Made by a program: the position numbers and the translations under genes
Part shown: positions 5,174-5,203 of the stretch, in pieces
Layout: the number at the start of each line of letters is the position of its first letter
Numbering within the stretch: the first letter of the stretch is position 1
Notes under the pieces: model-generated
What the model saw: the letters and a program-made list of their open reading frames with translations, nothing else
Databases searched by the model: none
Told to the model about the DNA's origin: nothing
NCBI GenBank assembly: GCA_027296045.1
Contig: JAPUJS010000139.1
Location: forward strand, 1-5,203
Direction of reading: 5' to 3'
DNA length: 5,203 nt
From: a bacterium
Lineage (GTDB): Bacteria; Latescibacterota; UBA2968

Positions 5174-5201
5174 CCCGGTTTTTGGTCGTTCAAAAATCGG
5201 G
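5174..5201. repeat. 11-bp hairpin at the right edge
   Basis: CCCGGTTTTTG (5174-5184) pairs with CAAAAATCGGG (5191-5201) around the loop GTCGTT, with a single G-T wobble. It is long for chance and may be a terminator or attenuator for something beyond the window; no T-run can be seen because the window ends two bases later. Confidence 0.5.
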
Positions 5202-5203
5202 TC

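Larger units (their letters stand above)
4806..5203. other. 398-base region with no convincing gene; repeats and hairpins
   Basis: No frame here has protein-like composition, a good ribosome site and a recognisable product. Short open frames on both strands (for example 4996-5193 on -) look like chance translations. The region is rich in C/A runs and short repeats. It contains a GGGCCG/CGGCCC hairpin (4819-4837) just after pspA but with no T-run, the CCCCTTT/AAAGGGG stem, AGGCGAT direct repeats, the CACTGTC repeats and several stems near the right edge, listed separately. It could be a 3' untranslated region followed by the upstream region of a gene outside the window, or decayed repeat material. 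Confidence 0.6.

Noticed and set aside
4996..5193. - strand open frame of 65 codons at the right edge
   Set aside because: Contains the repeat and hairpin region and resembles no protein I know; low-complexity composition and no good ribosome site.

Overview
The window (5203 bases, moderately GC-rich) reads as an ordinary bacterial chromosome fragment with five protein genes in three groups. No ribosomal, tRNA, CRISPR, phage or transposase sequence is visible, so the organism cannot be named from it. Shine-Dalgarno sites (AAGGAG, AGGAGG, GGAG) are strong and well spaced. A Gfo/Idh/MocA oxidoreductase beside HyuA/HyuB would suit a heterotroph, possibly of an uncultured lineage, but that is a guess.

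Left part (1-2363): the last 98 codons of a HyuB-type hydantoinase/oxoprolinase subunit run on the + strand and end at 299. A complete HyuA-type subunit follows on the - strand (start 2363, stop 330). The two subunits of one enzyme family therefore lie tail to tail rather than in the usual co-directional operon. A compact bidirectional terminator lies between them, and the hyuB stop codon sits in its loop.

Middle (2440-3501): a Gfo/Idh/MocA-family NAD(P)-dependent dehydrogenase lies on the - strand, 76 bases upstream of hyuA with no terminator between. The two are probably co-transcribed, oxidoreductase first. A short catabolic unit for a cyclic amide or a related carbon/nitrogen compound is plausible, but the substrate cannot be read from sequence.

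Right part (3502-4805): a 180-base divergent intergenic region separates this unit from a + strand pair. The first gene encodes a small, very acidic protein with YbjN/CesT-like (type III chaperone fold) character, and the second a PspA/IM30 (Vipp1-like) membrane-remodelling protein. The genes are 26 bases apart and both have AAGGAG ribosome sites, so they are probably one membrane-stress operon. A TGAAAC element upstream resembles the -35 of ECF sigma factors that control pspA homologues in some bacteria.

The last 398 bases (4806-5203) hold no convincing gene. They contain several hairpins, short direct and inverted repeats, and a weak terminator candidate.

Nothing here demands a wholly new system. 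The points most worth a second look are the YbjN-like/PspA pair with its candidate stress promoter, the convergent hyuB/hyuA arrangement with its overlapping terminator, and the structured 3' region.
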